Shown here one piece after another: positions 27,090 through 34,694 of a DNA stretch of 64,000 nucleotides. The translations under genes and the position numbers were made by a program. How positions within the stretch are numbered: the first letter of the stretch is position 1; each line of letters opens with the position of its first letter. Source of the DNA: Aerococcus urinae (GTDB taxonomy: Bacteria > Bacillota > Bacilli > Lactobacillales > Aerococcaceae); NCBI RefSeq assembly GCF_001543175.1, contig NZ_CP014161.1, forward strand, positions 1,302,001 to 1,366,000. Direction: 5' to 3'. The notes under the pieces were generated by a model. The model ran no database searches. It saw nothing but the letters and a program-made list of their open reading frames with translations, and was not told where the DNA came from.

Positions 27090-27245
27090 AAAAAAACCCT
27101 CCTAATATACATTGGAGAGGCCCAAAAAGGGACATTACACTCGATGGCATTTGAGCGAATGCGGATTAACATCGCGAGTAATCTCTTCGTCCAGCAGCAA
27201 CATTCCGTCCACTGACACTTAACGCATTAATCCTACTCTCAGTGA
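27090..27245 (-). ncRNA. tetrahydrofolate (THF) riboswitch
   Basis: The minus-strand leader carries the conserved THF-riboswitch words GAGAGTAGGATTAATGCG, GTTAAGTG and GGACGGAATG in order. P1 pairs TGAG (27238-27241) with CTCA (27152-27155), and P2 pairs GGATTAA with TTAATCC. Downstream, CTCTCC can pair with GGAGGG. That hairpin is followed by seven T and also covers the Shine-Dalgarno, so it may act as terminator or translation block. The aptamer fits the folate role of the gene. Confidence 0.93.
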
Positions 27246-27247
27246 AT

Positions 27248-27275
27248 ATTATAGACTTCTTCACTTGAAAGTAAA
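27248..27275 (-). promoter_or_regulatory. promoter of folT
   Basis: TTTACT (27270-27275) and a consensus TATAAT (27248-27253) with a 16-nt spacer, a few bases before the riboswitch. Confidence 0.75.
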
Positions 27276-27299
27276 GCCCATTCTTTACAAAGTGATAAA

Positions 27300-27333
27300 A
27301 ACAAGGCTCAGGCTATTGTTAGCGCTGAACCCT
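27300..27333 (-). terminator. terminator of the antiporter gene
   Basis: Minus-strand stem GGTTCAG/CTGAGCC with one mismatch, followed by TTGTTTTT. Confidence 0.65.
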
Positions 27334-27341
27334 ATTTTTAC

Positions 27342-28526
27342 TTATTTCACTTCTTTTTCTAAGAGTCTTTGATAAGTCAGGTCAATTCCAAAGGCCCCTA
27401 AGGGTGCAGTAATTAAGATGGCAACTACCGAAACCGTTAATATAATTTCACCGGTTCCTAGTCCCATCGCCAATGGAACTCCACCGATTGCTGCTTGAAC
27501 CGTTGCTTTAGGCAAGTAGGCAATCACTGAAAATAAGCGTTCTTTAAGACTAAGATGAGTCTTAGCTAGGGAAAGTAGGACACCCATTGACCGGAAGATT
27601 AAGACTAGAGCAATCAAGAGGACCGGTTGCCAACCTGCTTGAAAGGCATAGGAAATATTGACAGAGGCGCCCACTAAGACAAAGAGCAAAATTTCACCAG
27701 GAATCCATAATTTATTATAGTATTGGCCGAGATCGACCGCCTTTTCTGAGTCTAGACGATTGATCACAAGCCCCATAGCCATTACCGCTAATATTCCTGA
27801 GAATGGGATAGCTGGCAGGATTTTCTCCACCGATACCAAAACAAAGGATAGGGATAAGAGTAAGATTAATTGCTTGGCAGTGCTCAAGGCAAAACGATCA
27901 AAGAGGCTATTTAAGCCAGCTCCCAAAAGCCCACCGATTAAGAGCCCTAGAATAATAGAAAGCGGGATAGTCAGAAGTTGGGTGACTTGGAAACTTCCTC
28001 CTTGAGCGACAGATAAGAAGGAAGAAAAGAGAACCAAGACATAGATATCATCAGCTGACGACCCGGCTAGGATAATTTGTGGGATTTGCTTTTCGGTCCC
28101 ATAGCCTTTTTCAATCAAATTCAACATTTTAGGAACTACCACTGCTGGTGATACAGCTCCCAATACTGTCCCTAAAACCATGGCATCTGCTTGACTAATG
28201 CCTAGGATCCTTGGAGCTAAAAGACTCGTGGCTATGATTTCAAAGGTTGCGGGTAGAAAACACATCAAGAGCGCTGGCCTGCCGACCTTGATAAGACCGC
28301 GCACATCCAATGATAAGCCGGCCCGGGTAAGAATAATAATTAGGGCCACCTGTCTTAAATCAGCAGAAAGGTCTAAGATGGTCGGATCCAATAAATTGAA
28401 AGCATAGGGTCCTAATACTATCCCTAAAAATAGAAAACCAACCAAACTTGGAATCTTAAAGGCCCTACAGATGCAGTCTACCAGGAGACCAAAAATAAAA
28501 ATATAGGCAAAACTTAACAGTAACAT
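27342..28526 (-). CDS. cation:proton antiporter (Na+/H+ exchanger family)
   Basis: A 394-residue integral membrane protein with about 12 spans, of the CPA superfamily. Seen: the glycine-rich PSLVGFLFLGIVLGPYAFNLL start, TRAGLSLDVRGL, a conserved AGSSADDIYVLVLF segment with paired Asp in the ion-binding region, and GILAVMAMGLVI. I start at 28526 since GGAGTAGAAGT precedes that ATG; the longer frame to 28649 runs through a leader RNA with a terminator and is not coding. The leader resembles a fluoride riboswitch, so the antiporter may serve fluoride-stress ion homeostasis rather than only sodium. Confidence 0.88.
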   Translation of the reverse strand: MLLLSFAYIFIFGLLVDCICRAFKIPSLVGFLFLGIVLGPYAFNLLDPTILDLSADLRQVALIIILTRAGLSLDVRGLIKVGRPALLMCFLPATFEIIATSLLAPRILGISQADAMVLGTVLGAVSPAVVVPKMLNLIEKGYGTEKQIPQIILAGSSADDIYVLVLFSSFLSVAQGGSFQVTQLLTIPLSIILGLLIGGLLGAGLNSLFDRFALSTAKQLILLLSLSFVLVSVEKILPAIPFSGILAVMAMGLVINRLDSEKAVDLGQYYNKLWIPGEILLFVLVGASVNISYAFQAGWQPVLLIALVLIFRSMGVLLSLAKTHLSLKERLFSVIAYLPKATVQAAIGGVPLAMGLGTGEIILTVSVVAILITAPLGAFGIDLTYQRLLEKEVK

Positions 28527-28551
28527 ACTTCTACTCCTTTTCTTTTCAAGC

Positions 28552-28597
28552 AAAAAAGCTGATGCCCTTCTGCTTTTATTTGCAGAAGTCATCAGCT
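28552..28597 (-). terminator. leader terminator (attenuator) of the antiporter gene
   Basis: A very strong stem: AGCTGATG (28590-28597) with CATCAGCT (28557-28564) and CTTCTGC with GCAGAAG inside, followed by six T, all before the start codon. It overlaps the 3' end of the putative aptamer, as expected for a transcriptional riboswitch. Confidence 0.9.
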
Positions 28598-28656
28598 CAT
28601 AAGCAATTCTTATGCGCGGTTTAGGAGTAAATCCTGGGAAGACATTCATTTCCTTG
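28582..28656 (-). ncRNA. candidate fluoride (crcB-type) riboswitch, unusual variant
   Basis: Features seen in order on the minus strand: AGGAAATGAATG, TCCT, AAACCGC (28616-28622), a hairpin CATAAG/CTTATG, then GCTGATGACTTC. The ATGA loop, the AAAC-GC segment and GCTGATG match the fluoride-riboswitch core. The loop GAA(T)GT can pair with ACTTC as the pseudoknot with one bulge. An extra segment of about 13 nt between P1 and AAACCGC is atypical. The TTGACA-17-TATGCT promoter lies just upstream. Confidence 0.55.
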
Positions 28657-28661
28657 GTCTA

Positions 28662-28690
28662 AGCATAAATAATTATCATTTTTCTGTCAA
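28662..28690 (-). promoter_or_regulatory. promoter of the antiporter leader
   Basis: A consensus TTGACA (28685-28690), 17-nt spacer and TATGCT (28662-28667) on the minus strand. Confidence 0.8.
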
Positions 28691-28846
28691 GGAACTTTTC
28701 ACTTTTTACTTTAACCCAAGCAAAAAAACAAAAATGTATCAGGTCTTCTAGTGAAATATTTAACTAAAGCTTATCCTTTACCTCTTTCTGATGATAATTC
28801 ATAAAGAAGTAAAGAATATAGGCAAGGAAAATTTGTTTCTAATTAA

Positions 28847-28860
28847 TGAAAGCGCTTTAT
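28847..28860 (+). promoter_or_regulatory. cre-like site upstream of the ykvI-like gene
   Basis: TGAAAGCGCTTTAT matches the cre consensus at nearly all positions (palindromic AAAGCGCTTT core). It sits immediately upstream of the -35 region of a promoter whose -10 is TATACT (28883-28888). Confidence 0.6.
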
Positions 28861-28927
28861 TTTAAAATAAAAACCACTCTGCTATACTGGCCATAGGATA
28901 CTAATTTATTTGTAAGGAGGATTTTAT

Positions 28928-30028
28928 ATGAAGTCAGGACGTTTCATGCGTTTAATTACCATTGCCTTGGCTTATGTCGGGGTGATTGTCGGAGCCGGAT
29001 TTGCTAGTGGGCAAGAAGCCTTTCAATATTATGTTGCCTTTGGTCGTGAAGGTATTTATGCTTTAATCTTATCTTGCTTTTTCTTTGCTATGGGCGGCTA
29101 TTTACTTTTAGTCTATGGTTTTCGTTATTCAGCTGAGGACCACCGCATTGTTTTTGACAAAATTTCCAGCCCTATCATTGCTAAATTGATTGACCCTGCT
29201 ATCAATTTATCCTTATTTTTAATTGGTTTTGTAATGATTGCCGGAGCGGGTACTAACTTAAAACTGATCTTCTCCTTGCCCACCTGGGTAGGCAGCATTT
29301 TATTGACAGTATTACTAATTTTAACCGCCTTTTTGGATACCACCAAGGTCACTCAATTAATCGGTGCCATTACACCCTTTGTTTTAATCTTAATTATAGG
29401 GGCTTCAATCTATACCCTGATAGCTTCCCCTATCCCCTTCTCTGAATCCTTGGACCTGGCCCAAAAAGCAGAAACCTCCCTCCCCAATTGGTGGGTATCT
29501 GCCATTAATTATACTTCACTAGGGATCATGACCTGCGTTTCCATGGCCATTGTGATTGGGGGTAACCAAGAATCTTCCTTTGAAGCAGGTCTAGGTGGCA
29601 TACTCGGCGGACTCGTGACAACACTCTTACAAGCAGCAGCTTATATTACCATTGTAGGTAATATTCAACGCTTGGATACTAATGAAATGCCCATGCTTAT
29701 GGTCCTCGATGATATCCATCCCCTGCTGGGCGCTGTAATGGGTGTGGTGGTCTTTGGAATGATCTTCAACACCGCTATCGGCATGTTTTATCCTTTAGCC
29801 AAACGCTTCTCCTATAACCAACCTCAGCGGGTCCCCAAGCTAATGATTCCAATGGTTCTCGTGGGACTGGGACTTTCTGCTTTCGGATTTACCCGTTTGG
29901 TCTCCTATGTTTATCCTTTTATCGGTTACTTGGGTGTCTTCGTTTTCTTGCTCCTCCTAGTTCAATTTATCCGTCACCGGGACGATATTCTCCACGGAAA
30001 AGTTGATTTAGATCAGTCTAAAGACTAA
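28928..30028 (+). CDS. YkvI-like membrane protein (APC-superfamily transporter)
   Basis: A 366-residue protein with about ten membrane spans, resembling the uncharacterised YkvI family of LeuT-fold transporters. The first span has the typical broken-helix pattern VGVIVGAGFASGQEAFQYY, and the sixth region ISLGIMTCVSMAIVIGG is similarly glycine-rich. No substrate is known for the family; amino acids or amines are plausible. It has a strong TAAGGAGGA Shine-Dalgarno, its own promoter with a cre-like site, and a bidirectional terminator. It is monocistronic. Confidence 0.8.
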   Translation: MKSGRFMRLITIALAYVGVIVGAGFASGQEAFQYYVAFGREGIYALILSCFFFAMGGYLLLVYGFRYSAEDHRIVFDKISSPIIAKLIDPAINLSLFLIGFVMIAGAGTNLKLIFSLPTWVGSILLTVLLILTAFLDTTKVTQLIGAITPFVLILIIGASIYTLIASPIPFSESLDLAQKAETSLPNWWVSAINYTSLGIMTCVSMAIVIGGNQESSFEAGLGGILGGLVTTLLQAAAYITIVGNIQRLDTNEMPMLMVLDDIHPLLGAVMGVVVFGMIFNTAIGMFYPLAKRFSYNQPQRVPKLMIPMVLVGLGLSAFGFTRLVSYVYPFIGYLGVFVFLLLLVQFIRHRDDILHGKVDLDQSKD

Positions 30029-30046
30029 AAAAGAAAGCAACAAGGA

Positions 30047-30083
30047 AAAACAGTTGGCTAATTTAAAGCAGCCAACTGTTTTT
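30047..30083. terminator. bidirectional terminator between ykvI-like gene and hrtA-like gene
   Basis: Stem AAACAGTTGGCT/AGCCAACTGTTT followed by a T-run. Confidence 0.9.
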
Positions 30084-30086
30084 TTA

Positions 30087-30755
30087 TTAACGGCTTTCCT
30101 TCAGAACACCATCACGCATTTCAAAAACCCGATCACAGTGTTGGATTAAGCGGGTATCATGGGTGACCATTATAATAGCCTTATTTTTTCCCTTACTCTC
30201 TCTAGCTAATATATTAACCACTTCAAAAGCCCTTTGACTATCTAATGAAGCAGTTGGTTCATCAGCCAGGATGATAGTAGGGTCAGGATAGAGAGCCCGA
30301 GCAATAGCTACCCTTTGCCGTTCCCCGCCTGACAAGTCTGCTGGATACTTATTTAATAAGTGGTCCACTCCCAGTTCTTGGAATAGGTCTTGGGCATAGG
30401 CTGCATGACTGTGGCCTTGGATTTTATCGACTAAGCGTAATTGATCTTTAACCGTTAAATAGGGAATTAAGTTAGAAGCTTGTAAGATAAAGCCAATTTC
30501 CTGGAAACGGCGCTTTGCCCTGTCCTTTTCCTTTAAAGTGGAAAAGGCTTGGCCCTTCACCCTTACTTCACCTTGGCTAGGACTTTGCAAGCCTCCACTC
30601 AGGGTTAGAAAGGTCGATTTTCCAGAACCTGAAGGCCCCACAATGGCGACAAATTCCCCATCATTCACGGAAAAATCAGTTGGCTTTAAAGCTTCAATTA
30701 TTTGATCGCCGTCTTGAAAGGATTTAGAAACATGGATTAATTCAATGGCTTTCAT
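30087..30755 (-). CDS. ABC transporter ATP-binding protein, HrtA-like
   Basis: A 222-residue ATPase of the MacB/LolD-type class. Walker A is GPSGSGKSTF, signature LSGGERQRV, Walker B IILADEPTASLD, and the H-loop VTHD. It lies 28 bp after its permease gene. The permease resembles HrtB of Gram-positive cocci, so the pair probably exports haem or a similar toxic compound from the membrane. Haem specificity is inference. The start is supported by AAAGGAG. Confidence 0.85.
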   Translation of the reverse strand: MKAIELIHVSKSFQDGDQIIEALKPTDFSVNDGEFVAIVGPSGSGKSTFLTLSGGLQSPSQGEVRVKGQAFSTLKEKDRAKRRFQEIGFILQASNLIPYLTVKDQLRLVDKIQGHSHAAYAQDLFQELGVDHLLNKYPADLSGGERQRVAIARALYPDPTIILADEPTASLDSQRAFEVVNILARESKGKNKAIIMVTHDTRLIQHCDRVFEMRDGVLKESR

Positions 30756-30783
30756 ATAAACACTCCTTTACTCAATTTCTGTT

Positions 30784-31851
30784 TTAGGCCATGGCTTCGA
30801 GAGGGTCAACCTTAGCAATGGCTCTGACTGAGAATAGAGCCGCCATGACCGCTGCAATGATGATTAAAATGCCCACTAGGAGGAAATACTCCCAAGTTAA
30901 AGCAAAGGGCACCGCTGCTGGCAGTAAATAAGCAGAAGCCAAAGTTGCCAGCAAGGCGAAAGCCACCCCAAGACTGGCTAAGAGGAAACTTTGGCCAAGA
31001 ACCGACTTAGCAATATAGCTGGTTGCAATGCCTTGGGCCTTCATAACGCCAAAGATTGGCGCCTTTTGCATGGTTAGGACATAGATAAATATGCCAACCA
31101 CCACAGCTGCAATCACAATCAGAAAACCAATCATAAAGTTAAAAGTCACCACCTGAGCCCGGTAACCGGGAATATCTTGAATAAAGTCTTCAATACTTAT
31201 GGCCTCCAAGTCCTCAGGAACATAGTGGGCTTGGCCACGAATTATGATGGCATTAATAAAATCTTTCTCCGGTATTTGCCCTAGGCCACTGTAGCGAATC
31301 TCTTTAAGGTCTTCTAAGCTAGTAAAGACAACCGGAGCGACAGAAAAGCGTTGATTTTTAGTAAAGCCAACAACTTTAATAGGGTGGTCCATATTAGCTA
31401 CTTGCAGACTATCGCCAAGTTCCAGGCCATATTGGTCTTTCATACTTATATCAACCACCCCTTGACCAGGGGCATCAAACATCTTTCCGGCAACAATATC
31501 CGGTTTGAGAAATTCTTCCCCTTGAATCCCAAATAAGGCAACGTTAATCTTCTCACCCTCCTCATCCAATTTGACCACTCCCGGCATTTCCGAAAAGAGT
31601 GCCTTTTGGTCGGCAGTAATTTCATTGGCTAAATCTGCTTCAAAATTTGATTTTCCCAAGACATGGTTACTGTCGCTTGCCAATACAATTTGATCAGCTG
31701 ACCAAGCATCCACGGCTAGACGGTTATCTTGGGCCAACCCATATGACAATCCGGTTAAAAAGAAAACCAAGTAAGCAATTAAAAACAAGAGTCCCGTAAT
31801 TAATAAGTAGCGGACCTTGCTATGTATAATTTCTTTATAAGCTAAAAACAT
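30784..31851 (-). CDS. ABC transporter permease, HrtB-like (FtsX family)
   Basis: A 355-residue permease with the MacB/FtsX layout. One N-terminal span (KVRYLLITGLLFLIAYLVFFLTGLSYGLA) is followed by a large extracellular domain (about 40-220) and three C-terminal spans (about 225-350). The N-terminal pattern ...GLSYGLAQDNRLAVDAW... is like HrtB haem-efflux permeases of lactococci and enterococci. I start at 31851 because AAGGAGGAAG lies between it and an upstream in-frame ATG (31869). A perfect palindromic operator overlaps the promoter region, but no regulator gene is adjacent. Confidence 0.82.
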   Translation of the reverse strand: MFLAYKEIIHSKVRYLLITGLLFLIAYLVFFLTGLSYGLAQDNRLAVDAWSADQIVLASDSNHVLGKSNFEADLANEITADQKALFSEMPGVVKLDEEGEKINVALFGIQGEEFLKPDIVAGKMFDAPGQGVVDISMKDQYGLELGDSLQVANMDHPIKVVGFTKNQRFSVAPVVFTSLEDLKEIRYSGLGQIPEKDFINAIIIRGQAHYVPEDLEAISIEDFIQDIPGYRAQVVTFNFMIGFLIVIAAVVVGIFIYVLTMQKAPIFGVMKAQGIATSYIAKSVLGQSFLLASLGVAFALLATLASAYLLPAAVPFALTWEYFLLVGILIIIAAVMAALFSVRAIAKVDPLEAMA

Positions 31852-31881
31852 TTTTTCTTCCTCCTTCATCGAACAGGGACG

Positions 31882-31910
31882 ATTATACGCCCCTCATATT
31901 TCTATAGCAA
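31882..31910 (-). promoter_or_regulatory. promoter of the hrtBA-like operon
   Basis: TTGCTA (31905-31910), 17-nt spacer and consensus TATAAT (31882-31887) on the minus strand. Confidence 0.8.
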
Positions 31911-31912
31911 GC

Positions 31913-31933
31913 AAAATGAACCGCGTTCATTTT
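31913..31933. promoter_or_regulatory. perfect palindromic operator of the hrtBA-like operon
   Basis: Perfect 9-bp arms AAAATGAAC and GTTCATTTT around a 3-nt CGC centre, beginning 2 bp upstream of the -35 box. The form fits a TetR-type dimer such as the haem sensors HrtR/FhtR. The regulator is not encoded nearby. Confidence 0.7.
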
Positions 31934-31996
31934 ATTTTTTATAAAAGCTAAAAAGTGAATATTTAAAAGAGCCAATGCCCGATTTATTTTCTATCC

Positions 31997-32085
31997 AATA
32001 AAAAACAACCGCTATGCAGTTAGATTGCTTGCTGGAACTGGAAGTTGTTCCAAGCACAAGCAGTAATACAGCATGCGGTTGTTAG
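31997..32085 (-). terminator. large nested hairpin terminator after pepC
   Basis: Outer arms AACAACCGC (32004-32012) and GCGGTTGTT (32075-32083) enclose TATGC/GCAT and an inner TGCTTG-GGAAC / GTTCC-AAGCA stem. On the minus strand it ends in a T-run (TTTTTTATT). It is unusually long for a terminator. Confidence 0.75.
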
Positions 32086-32118
32086 TTATTATATGAAGTT
32101 ATTATTTATGATTTTAAA

Positions 32119-33453
32119 TTAATGAACTTTAGCCAAAGAGCCCATTGGATCCCAAGGTTTTAGGTGGACAGGTTCTTGTTGGTATTCTTCTAATAATTTT
32201 TCATCAACGTAGCGGCTAGGAACGGTGATTTGGAAGGTATATTCATCGAACCAATCATCGGACATGGAGAAGATTCCTTCGTCTCCGACCTTCTTACCCC
32301 AAGAGTTTTCAACTTTCCAATGGGTAGGTTTGCCTTCCTTATCCAAGTTAACCCCTACTAAAACCATGGCATGGGTTAGGAGACTGACACTATAGTCAAG
32401 GCGTTCGGCTTTGTTTAAGGTATAGTTTTCACCCAAGGTATCTTGGTAGCGGTACATCTTGGTATCCATTAAGCCAAGTTCACGTTCACTCATCTTACCC
32501 ACATCTGAACCAAACCAAACTGGATAGCCGTCTTTAATAGCTTTGATGGCTGCATCTTTAAGGGCTTCAATAGGTACGTTGAGATACTTAATCGGTTCAC
32601 CTTCAACGATTGACCCTAAATAATCCACTGTATAAGTCTTATGGTAAGGTTTATCAGCAGTTGGTGCATTTAAGAGACTGACCATGTCGTTCACCTCGAG
32701 ATTGGTATATTTTTGGAAGAATTCTTGTGGGGTAATGTCTTCAATCCGATGAAATTGGTCATCCTTGTCACGGTATTGATAGGTAAATTGACTTGGCACT
32801 TCCCCTAAGGCCTTTACTAAGACATTATAAATAAAGTAAAGTTGTTCATCACGTTTTGCTTCTAAGTCTGCCTTCGATTTGCCAGCTTCATGCATTTGAC
32901 GTAAACGGGCCGCAAATTCACGGAGCTTGGTTTCTAAGACTTCATCCAAGAGATGGGTGTTAGAAGAATGGAAGGTTTCAGGCATGACTTCTTTTGGCAC
33001 GGAACCATATTTCTTCAAGATATCCGCAAACATTTCCCATTGGCCCCCATCTTCACATGGCGTTTGGAGTAAATGCCAAACTAAGCGAGAGTCTTGGGCT
33101 TCATCAACCGTATCAATAATACTGGTTAAGAAGAAATTAGCCTTCTCTAACTTATCCCAGAATAGAGTATAAGATTGGGAGAATTCAAAAGTTTCTAGGT
33201 TTAATTTTTCCATGGTGGAAACCCGGGCAGTATTTAGGGCTGCGAACATCCAGCAGCGACCACTTTGTTTTTGGTTAGTGATCTTACCACGTTTGGTTTC
33301 TTCAGAGAATTTAAAGTCATGTTCTTGGCGAACTTGATAATTGACACTGGCCTTGTTAATGCCGACTTCACGGATGGCGTGTTCACTGGCACTATTTTTA
33401 GGGTCAGAATGATATTTTTCATGGAATTGTTGAATTAATTCTTGATTAATCAT
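32119..33453 (-). CDS. pepC: aminopeptidase C (bleomycin hydrolase family)
   Basis: A 444-residue cytoplasmic C1-family cysteine aminopeptidase that releases N-terminal residues from peptides, working as a hexamer with an internal active site. The catalytic residues are visible: Cys in QSGRCWMFAALN, His in LTHAMVLVGV, Asn in WKVENSWG. The length matches lactic acid bacterial PepC. The promoter region has a 7-bp inverted repeat around the -10 box. It is followed by a large hairpin terminator. Confidence 0.96.
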   Translation of the reverse strand: MINQELIQQFHEKYHSDPKNSASEHAIREVGINKASVNYQVRQEHDFKFSEETKRGKITNQKQSGRCWMFAALNTARVSTMEKLNLETFEFSQSYTLFWDKLEKANFFLTSIIDTVDEAQDSRLVWHLLQTPCEDGGQWEMFADILKKYGSVPKEVMPETFHSSNTHLLDEVLETKLREFAARLRQMHEAGKSKADLEAKRDEQLYFIYNVLVKALGEVPSQFTYQYRDKDDQFHRIEDITPQEFFQKYTNLEVNDMVSLLNAPTADKPYHKTYTVDYLGSIVEGEPIKYLNVPIEALKDAAIKAIKDGYPVWFGSDVGKMSERELGLMDTKMYRYQDTLGENYTLNKAERLDYSVSLLTHAMVLVGVNLDKEGKPTHWKVENSWGKKVGDEGIFSMSDDWFDEYTFQITVPSRYVDEKLLEEYQQEPVHLKPWDPMGSLAKVH

Positions 33454-33495
33454 GCAATCATCGCTTCTTTCTATATCAGTTAGATTGAAAAATTT

Positions 33496-33524
33496 ACCCC
33501 TACACTATAACATAATTTAGGGGT
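33496..33524. promoter_or_regulatory. inverted repeat around the pepC -10 box (candidate operator)
   Basis: ACCCCTA (33496-33502) and TAGGGGT (33518-33524) flank a minus-strand TATAGT -10 box. The perfect 7-bp arms suggest a repressor site. The regulator is unknown. Confidence 0.4.
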
Positions 33525-33559
33525 TCTGCTCAGCCCCTTTTTTGGGCTAAATATCAGGA

Positions 33560-33666
33560 TAAAATAAAGAGGCTGCGACAAAAGTCTCAGCCCATTTTTT
33601 AAGTAAGAATGCTCTTATCAAAATATGTTCCTAGTGCAAGACAAGTAACCACGCTTGTCGCACTCT
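33560..33666 (+). repeat. structured intergenic repeat, copy 2 (short)
   Basis: It starts with a GGCTGCGAC/GTCTCAGCC hairpin and T-run (33563-33600), then TATGTTCC (33624-33631). A hairpin AGTGC-GACAAG / CTTGTC-GCACT then ends in the box GTCGCACTCT (33657-33666). It is a short relative of copy 1. Confidence 0.7.
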
Positions 33667-33673
33667 ATCCAAA

Positions 33674-33786
33674 CCTGCTCCGGATGCAGATCGACCTCCA
33701 CTTCACTAAAGAGCAAGAAATTCTTTTCAAGAATTTTTGCTCTTTAGTTCCAGTGTTATCGATCTTTGGTGCATCCGTCGCACTCT
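33674..33786 (+). repeat. structured intergenic repeat, copy 3 (full)
   Basis: CCTGCTCC (33674-33681), then stem arm GGATGC (33682-33687) pairing with GCATCC (33771-33776), then box GTCGCACTCT (33777-33786). Inside are GACCTCCACTTCAC and a hairpin TAAAGAGCAAGAAATTCTT with its complement. It ends 4 bp from the yebC stop codon. Confidence 0.8.
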
Positions 33787-33790
33787 ATTA

Positions 33791-34522
33791 TTACGCGTCT
33801 AGTTCGGTGTTATAATAGACGTTTTGGACGTCATCGTCGTCTTCTAATTTTTCAATAAGAGTTTCAAAGGTGGCTTTCTTGTCTTCAGGGAGGTCAATCA
33901 TGGTTTTTGGTACCATGGTTAATTCAGAAGTGGCAAGTTTATAGCCTTTTTCTTCCAAGGCGTCACGAACAGCTCCAAAATCATTGGCCTCGGTATAAAT
34001 TTCAAAGACTTCATCAGATGTTTGTAAGTCTTCAGCCCCCGCGTCAATGGCGTCCATAAACATGGTTTCTTCATCAACATCTAAGTCTTCACGTTCAATG
34101 GCGAGATAGCCTTTGCGGTCAAACATATAAGCCACTGAGCCACTTTCACCTAAGCTACCGCCGTTACGGTTAAAGATGGTCCGCACGTTGGTTAAGGTAC
34201 GGTTGGTATTGTCGGTTAAGGTTTCCACAAAAACAGCAATTCCATTAGGACCGTAGCCTTCATAGGTGACTTCATCGTAATCTTCGCCACCAGCGGTATT
34301 ACTACCTTTATCAATGGCCCGTTCAATGTTGGTCTTAGGCATGTTTGCTGCTTTGGCTTTGTCCATAACCATACGAAGTGATGGGTTAGCATCCGCATCT
34401 GGTCCACCTTGTTTTACCGCCATATAAATTTCACGCGATAATTTTTGGAAGATCTTAGCGCGTTTTGCGTCTTCAGCGCCCTTAGTATTTTTAATTTTGC
34501 TCCACTTATTATGTCCCGACAC
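33791..34522 (-). CDS. yebC: YebC/PmpR family protein (DUF28)
   Basis: A 243-residue protein of the conserved YebC family. Members act as regulators of transcription or, as recently shown, help ribosomes at proline-rich stretches. The N-terminal [36 protein letters not shown] is the family hallmark, followed by NIERAIDKG and [19 protein letters not shown]. The length is normal. The start is GTG at 34522 with GAAGG 8 nt upstream. The gene is divergent from the PBP gene, and a repeat element adjoins its 3' end. Confidence 0.94.
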   Translation of the reverse strand: MSGHNKWSKIKNTKGAEDAKRAKIFQKLSREIYMAVKQGGPDADANPSLRMVMDKAKAANMPKTNIERAIDKGSNTAGGEDYDEVTYEGYGPNGIAVFVETLTDNTNRTLTNVRTIFNRNGGSLGESGSVAYMFDRKGYLAIEREDLDVDEETMFMDAIDAGAEDLQTSDEVFEIYTEANDFGAVRDALEEKGYKLATSELTMVPKTMIDLPEDKKATFETLIEKLEDDDDVQNVYYNTELDA

Positions 34523-34654
34523 GAAACATACCTTCTTTCGTTTTTAGTCTATAATCTACAATTCTTAATTCTACCAAAAACAGCTAAATGGCGCAAGTTC
34601 AAGCTTCCGCTTTCACGGACTGGTCCAGTCATCCACATAGTCAGTCACCCAGAC

Positions 34655-34666
34655 TTTTGCTATAAT
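34655..34666 (+). promoter_or_regulatory. extended -10 promoter of the PBP gene
   Basis: TTTTGCTATAAT gives an extended -10 (TGC-TATAAT, hexamer at 34661-34666) and no good -35. It is 15 nt before the Shine-Dalgarno AAGGAGGG. Confidence 0.6.
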
Positions 34667-34694
34667 AATTAGGAGCTCATAAGGAGGGATTATT

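Noticed and set aside
28527-28649. N-terminal extension of the antiporter
   Set aside because: It spans the leader terminator and candidate riboswitch.
33609-33815. A 68-residue open frame between pepC and yebC
   Set aside because: It lies wholly in the structured repeat, has no Shine-Dalgarno and overlaps the yebC end.
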